NCBI RefSeq assembly: GCF_933775445.1
Contig: NC_065875.1
Location: 7,639,001-7,703,000 of the forward strand
Length of the DNA stretch: 64,000 bases
Origin: Argentina anserina
Lineage: Eukaryota; Streptophyta; Magnoliopsida; Rosales; Rosaceae
Reading direction: 5' to 3'
The notes below the pieces were generated by a model, which saw nothing but the letters and a program-made list of their open reading frames with translations, had not been told where the DNA came from and searched no databases. Within the stretch, counting starts at the first letter, position 1. The number at the start of each line of letters is the position of its first letter. Both the position numbers and the translations under genes were made by a program. This document shows, piece by piece, positions 60,131 through 64,000 of this stretch.

Positions 60131-61077
60131 TTTGTTGATAGGAAAAAGGAAAAGAAAATTATGTTGTAAGTACAGAACCAATTCTATGAAACAGTACAGT
60201 AGTCATCTAGGTTGAGAAAAATGAATAGATTGAGGGACAGAGATGCATTTTAGGTTGGGTTACACCTAAGCTAGCTAACCAATTAAGAATTCATAAAGGA
60301 TAAATCCAATCTTACTAAAAAAACTCAAAACCTTCACTACTCAATCATACTAAAATAGCATATACTGAACTTTCTACTCTTTTAATAAATTTGGCATTGA
60401 GTATTTCATTACAATTGATTACATGCATCATATACTTGAAGACTCACGGTCTTTTATTATGCGTCCAGTTTCTTTGTAAGTTTTAGCTTCTAGGCTTTTT
60501 ATAGCTTTGCCGCTTCGGATAGTTACATTACAATGGACAATTTTGATAAAAGCATGTTTGATGGATTCTATTTAATACCTATAATTTATAGTCAAAACAT
60601 GCTTATGTTGTTTATTGTACCTTTTTAGATTGTGCAAATGCTCAACAGAAAGTTTATGTTGAGGATTCGAGGTATAATAATTTAGTGCCAATAATTCCAG
60701 GTTGCATATTTGAAACTACTTAAACTACTTTTCTTAGATTGATTCATATAGTTCGTTATGCAATTACCAGATATGCAATTGGCCATGGATTCCATTATTG
60801 TGATTGAGGTTTGAGTTTTTCATTAATTAATTGCAGGTGTCAGATCTGGATTACAACAAAATATAAGTTGCCCAAATTTCTCACCTGCAATAAGAAATTT
60901 CAAGGATCGGAGTCCATGTAACTATGTAAGCATTCTTTCCCATAATTTCAGTATTCCATTTTTGAGCTAATTGAGGTTGTAGGTATTTTGACAGATCCCT
61001 GAATTATTTTCTTCATTGTAGGTAGGGGTTTCTCATCTCCAATCCCAAAAGTGGATTGTCTAAGGTCTAAAAGTAGA
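60131..61077. other. unassigned DNA
   Basis: No recognised exon; an intron-like composition upstream of the MADS relic. Confidence 0.35.
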
Positions 61078-61281
61078 TGTGAGTGTTTGATTCGAATTTT
61101 ATACTATATATTTTTGAATTTTGTTTTCTGCTATTTGGTTGCTAGGAAAGTAAATTACATTTGAAAATAATGGTCTATCAGTTTGGGGTCGGTCTTTAAC
61201 TGAGCAACTTGCGTTTGGTGTGGGTATGTGCTTCATAGACACGTGTCAGATATTCACTGTAGTAGTTTGTTTCATTCTGCA
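61078..61281 (+). repeat. 204 bp direct repeat, left copy
   Basis: It matches 62096-62293 with about one mismatch per ten bases. Shared blocks: TTTTATACTATATATTTTT, GGTCGGTCTTTAA(C/T)TGAGCAACTT, ATGTGCTTCATAGA and TAGTTTGTTTCATT(C/T)TGCA. Both copies start TGTGA and end TGCA. Confidence 0.8.
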
Positions 61282-61392
61282 TTAGGAGTTCCACAAACAG
61301 TCACCTGCAGTCAGTATTCATGTGTGTGTATATTTGACGGATACTACTTATGATGTCAGTATAATTTTATATAGGGAAACTGTGTTCTTTAG

Positions 61393-61627
61393 ATGCCAAG
61401 CTCAAAGCTAGGGTGGGGGTTTAACCGTTTAACAGAGAAATCAGAGGTATGTACTAGTTTCTTTTCTGTAAGAAAGCATTTACATTTCCGTTAGGTTGTC
61501 ATCAATAGCATTACATTTTCCATGTTCTCATGTGCTGTCATCTTATGGAGAGATCTCTAATCCTCAAGTATGAGAGAGCTTCAGAATTTAGAGCAGCAAC
61601 TTGATTCTGCTATGAAGCACATAAGGT
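61393..61627 (+). pseudogene. MADS-box (AP1/FUL-like) K-domain exon relic
   Basis: Two exon relics are visible. The first, 61393-61446, follows a good acceptor (TTCTTTAG) and reads AKLKARV, then after a 1-2 base disturbance QRNQR, ending at a GT donor. The second, 61539-61627, reads HLM, then after a small loss ELQNLEQQLDSAMKHIRS. Together these are the start of the keratin-like K domain of AP1/FRUITFULL-type floral MADS proteins, in the right order and at a plausible intron distance of 92 bp. Stops, small indels and a degraded acceptor show it is dead. The MADS DNA-binding exon, the I-domain exon and later exons are not found in the window. It may be a local gene relic or a captured fragment. 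Confidence 0.7.
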
Positions 61628-61822
61628 CTGCAGTTAAATTATAAATCTCTTGCAAGATTGGATCTGATTTATATTTAAGTAATTATGTATATATTTTTAT
61701 GCAGGAAATGCTTTAAATAGTCTCACAAGCTGGAATATAGACTTTTGAACCTGAAGCCTGAATGTATGGGTACTTTCTTTTCCTCTTATCTTTATCTTCA
61801 ATTGTTAAAGTACAGAATAATT

Positions 61823-61915
61823 TATATATATATATATATATACACAGTCCCTATCTAGAGTGAACCTTCACTCTGAAATTGCAGAGTGAAGTTCTGCACA
61901 CATATATATAGACAA
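61823..61915. mobile_element. small insertion with 12 bp flanking duplication
   Basis: TACAGAATAATT stands at 61811-61822 and again at 61916-61927. Between lie 93 bp with a (TA)n run and a small hairpin (GAGTGAACCTTCACTC). This looks like a short MITE-like insertion. Confidence 0.5.
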
Positions 61916-62095
61916 TACAGAATAATTAACTCCTCAATCTCATTCTCAATTTTAAACTAAGAGATGAGATGATTGACTTCCTCTTCTCATGATGAGCAGC
62001 AATATTGATTAATACGTAAAGATTTTAGCTTACTTTGGCTTCTGGTTTTTCGACGTCTGTAGTATTTTTATCAACTTATAAAAGAACCTATAAGT

Positions 62096-62293
62096 TGTGA
62101 TTTGGATTTTATACTATATATTTTTTGAATTTTGTATTCTGTTGTTTGGTTGCTAAGAAAGTAAATTGCTATTTAAAAACAATAGTCTATTATTTTGAGG
62201 TCGGTCTTTAATTGAGCAACTTCCGTTCGGTGTGCATATGTGCTTCATAGAAATGTCTCAGATGTTCATTTTATTAGTTTGTTTCATTTTGCA
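62096..62293 (+). repeat. 204 bp direct repeat, right copy
   Basis: Partner of 61078-61281, lying on the other side of the MADS relic. No PBS-like motif stands next to either copy and the 5 bp flanks differ. Confidence 0.8.
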
Positions 62294-64000
62294 CTGTACG
62301 TATTCTTTTGTGTGCCAATTTTATTTGATTAGTTTTTATGTATATAATTGAATATGAAAATGAACCCAAGGGTGTGAGGTGCAGATTTTGGGATAGTTTA
62401 AGGATATATGGTTGAACATTTAGTAGGTAATTTGAACCTGTGTGTTCTTTGAATTTAGGTGTAAACTATTTTGACATATCTTTGAATTAGGCAAAGATGT
62501 GAATCCTAATCATAATGTACCAAAGGTTATCCCTACAAGTTTCTGAAGGGGAGGTGTTTGTGATATTAAAAGATTAAAACTAAGCAAGTTAATAGATATT
62601 TCTAAAAGCTTAATTCCCTTAAACTTAGTAAAAACTCTACCAAAATAATCACCTACTTATGACCATAAAAGAATCCGTGGAAATAGGGATATAAATCTAA
62701 CTTAATCCAATTTCACTATTACAATTATTCTACACTATTAATTTCATAGGTTGAATTAGAATCAGTGGAATTATATTTCTTTCTAGCATATTTGTATGTG
62801 AGGTAAACATTTCGGTATACGCACAATTAATAGAAGTTCTTTTGTTAAATGGGTGAAAAGACTATCCTGATATGGTATTGGACTACAGGGTAAGTTGAAT
62901 TTATTGTAAATCCATATGATACCATGAAGGATCTAATGAAAACCAAGATATAGTAATGTTGTAATATTCCCAGTTTATATTTCATACACTACCAGGCTGG
63001 AGTTGGAGGGTTTATAAGTAAGGGTACATAACTGCACTAACACGTAGAAAACCGATTTTGTAAAGGACCAAAATTGGTTGCGGGGTTGGCAAATGAAAGA
63101 ACTAAAAGTTTTACATGCAGCTACTGTTTCGGAATCGAAGGTTATTACATTCATTCATTTATCACTTAAAAATGATAATCATTTTGAAAGTCAGGAATTT
63201 TCATAGTTGTACAAAAAAAAAAGTATGCGTCTATCTTGAATTTTTTTATTAGTGGTTTTCTCATTTATTTTGCAGAAAGAACTTATAAGATAATTGGAGA
63301 AACAAAGTTTTCCTCATCTAAGGGAGACTTCGATGTTGGGATATGTTTTCCTACCAGGAGTTTTATCATCTCCATATTTAATTTATCAAACAAATTAGCT
63401 GGTATTGTTATGTTAGGCTATCAGAAAGCAGATGTCCAGAAGACGAATATGCCTGAGCCTAACCTGATATATTCATAAACAAGATTTGAGGTGAGCTTTT
63501 ATAATTTATACTTTTATAAACAATGCACCAACCCTTTTTGAGCAATTTCCTAAAGAGAACACAAGGTGCCCATTTGGGGTGAAATTATATGTATATCCAT
63601 CATATACCATTAGTAACACCAAAGTGATAGGAAAAAGGGTTATTTCTGTTTTAGTGGTACACTGATGAAAATTATTTCATCATTTGGTGGCATCCAAATA
63701 AAGAGAAGAATTGAGAGTGGAGTAATATAAGTTGTACTTGGGATGGTGATAAGAGGACATTATAATTTATGGATTCAAGATCATATTGACCAACCGCTTT
63801 TCAGACCAAATACTTGTGCCTTCAAAAATTGCCGCTTAAACCTTCCTTTCTTTTTCTTCGTTGAATGTCTTATGTAGTAATCTCATGTTTGGATTGTTTT
63901 TTATGCTTTGAGTTATTGAGACTTATGCGTTGGTGGTTGTGGTAGTCTTAATTTGATTGTTGAAATTCATATTCGATGCATTGTATGTAACAACGTATCG
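62294..64000. other. unassigned AT-rich DNA to window end
   Basis: No supported gene. The 80-codon frame at 63236-63478 (starting MNFFISGFLIYFAERTYKII) has no recognised motif. Confidence 0.35.

Noticed and set aside
61078..62293. The 200 bp direct repeats as LTRs of a TRIM element
   Set aside because: No primer-binding site or polypurine tract next to them and the 5 bp flanks differ; kept only as direct repeats.
63236..63478. 80-codon open frame near the window end
   Set aside because: No family motif and no splice partner seen.

Overview
This is nuclear plant DNA from a eudicot, probably Rosaceae and perhaps Fragaria, Rosa or Potentilla. Intron-rich genes with GT-AG introns, LTR retrotransposons primed by initiator Met-tRNA, hAT, LINE and MITE relics and plant-only families (CIPK kinase, PR-1/CAP, MATE, MADS-box) all point there. 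The family-level placement is a guess from the general look of the sequence. About three quarters of the window is transposon-derived or unassigned.

Layout. At 1.6-2.2 kb lie the last exons of a broken MATE transporter (minus). From 2.2 to 7.7 kb a decayed Ty1/copia element (minus) is split by a 2.3 kb Ty3/gypsy LTR fragment and a hAT end. From 7.7 to 12.6 kb is a non-coding retroelement-like stretch holding another gypsy LTR piece. From 12.6 to 15.1 kb is the 5' half of a gypsy element (protease, gag, PBS, LTR), then LINE RNase H debris. A frameshifted PR-1-like gene is at 16.1-16.6 kb. A gypsy element with both LTRs fills 18.0-26.7 kb. An intact PR-1-like gene (minus) is at 27.8-28.3 kb. 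From 29.9 to 35.1 kb are a TIR element, an LTR cut into it, and a chromodomain-type gypsy element. A non-autonomous LTR element with a GAAGG target duplication occupies 35.1-41.4 kb.

The right part is genic. A ten-exon alpha/beta hydrolase of the DUF676/ROG1-like lipase family (plus) spans 43.2-47.8 kb. A fourteen-exon CBL-interacting protein kinase of the CIPK21 type (minus) spans 49.0-51.8 kb. They are convergent, about 1.15 kb apart. From 52 to 64 kb there is a 300 bp fold-back element, LINE debris, duplicated non-coding segments, a 474 bp tandem duplication and two relic exons of an AP1/FUL-like MADS-box gene.

The intact genes do not form one pathway. The PR-1-like protein is secreted, CIPK21-type kinases act in calcium and osmotic-stress signalling with CBL sensors, and the hydrolase is a predicted lipase/esterase. 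From memory, a DUF676 hydrolase next to CAP genes resembles Arabidopsis AT4G25770-AT4G25790, so the CAP-hydrolase part may be an old syntenic block stretched by transposons. No clear new biological system is visible. The best leads are the non-coding LTR element, the MADS relic between direct repeats, three GC-AG introns in two neighbouring genes, and the fold-back element.
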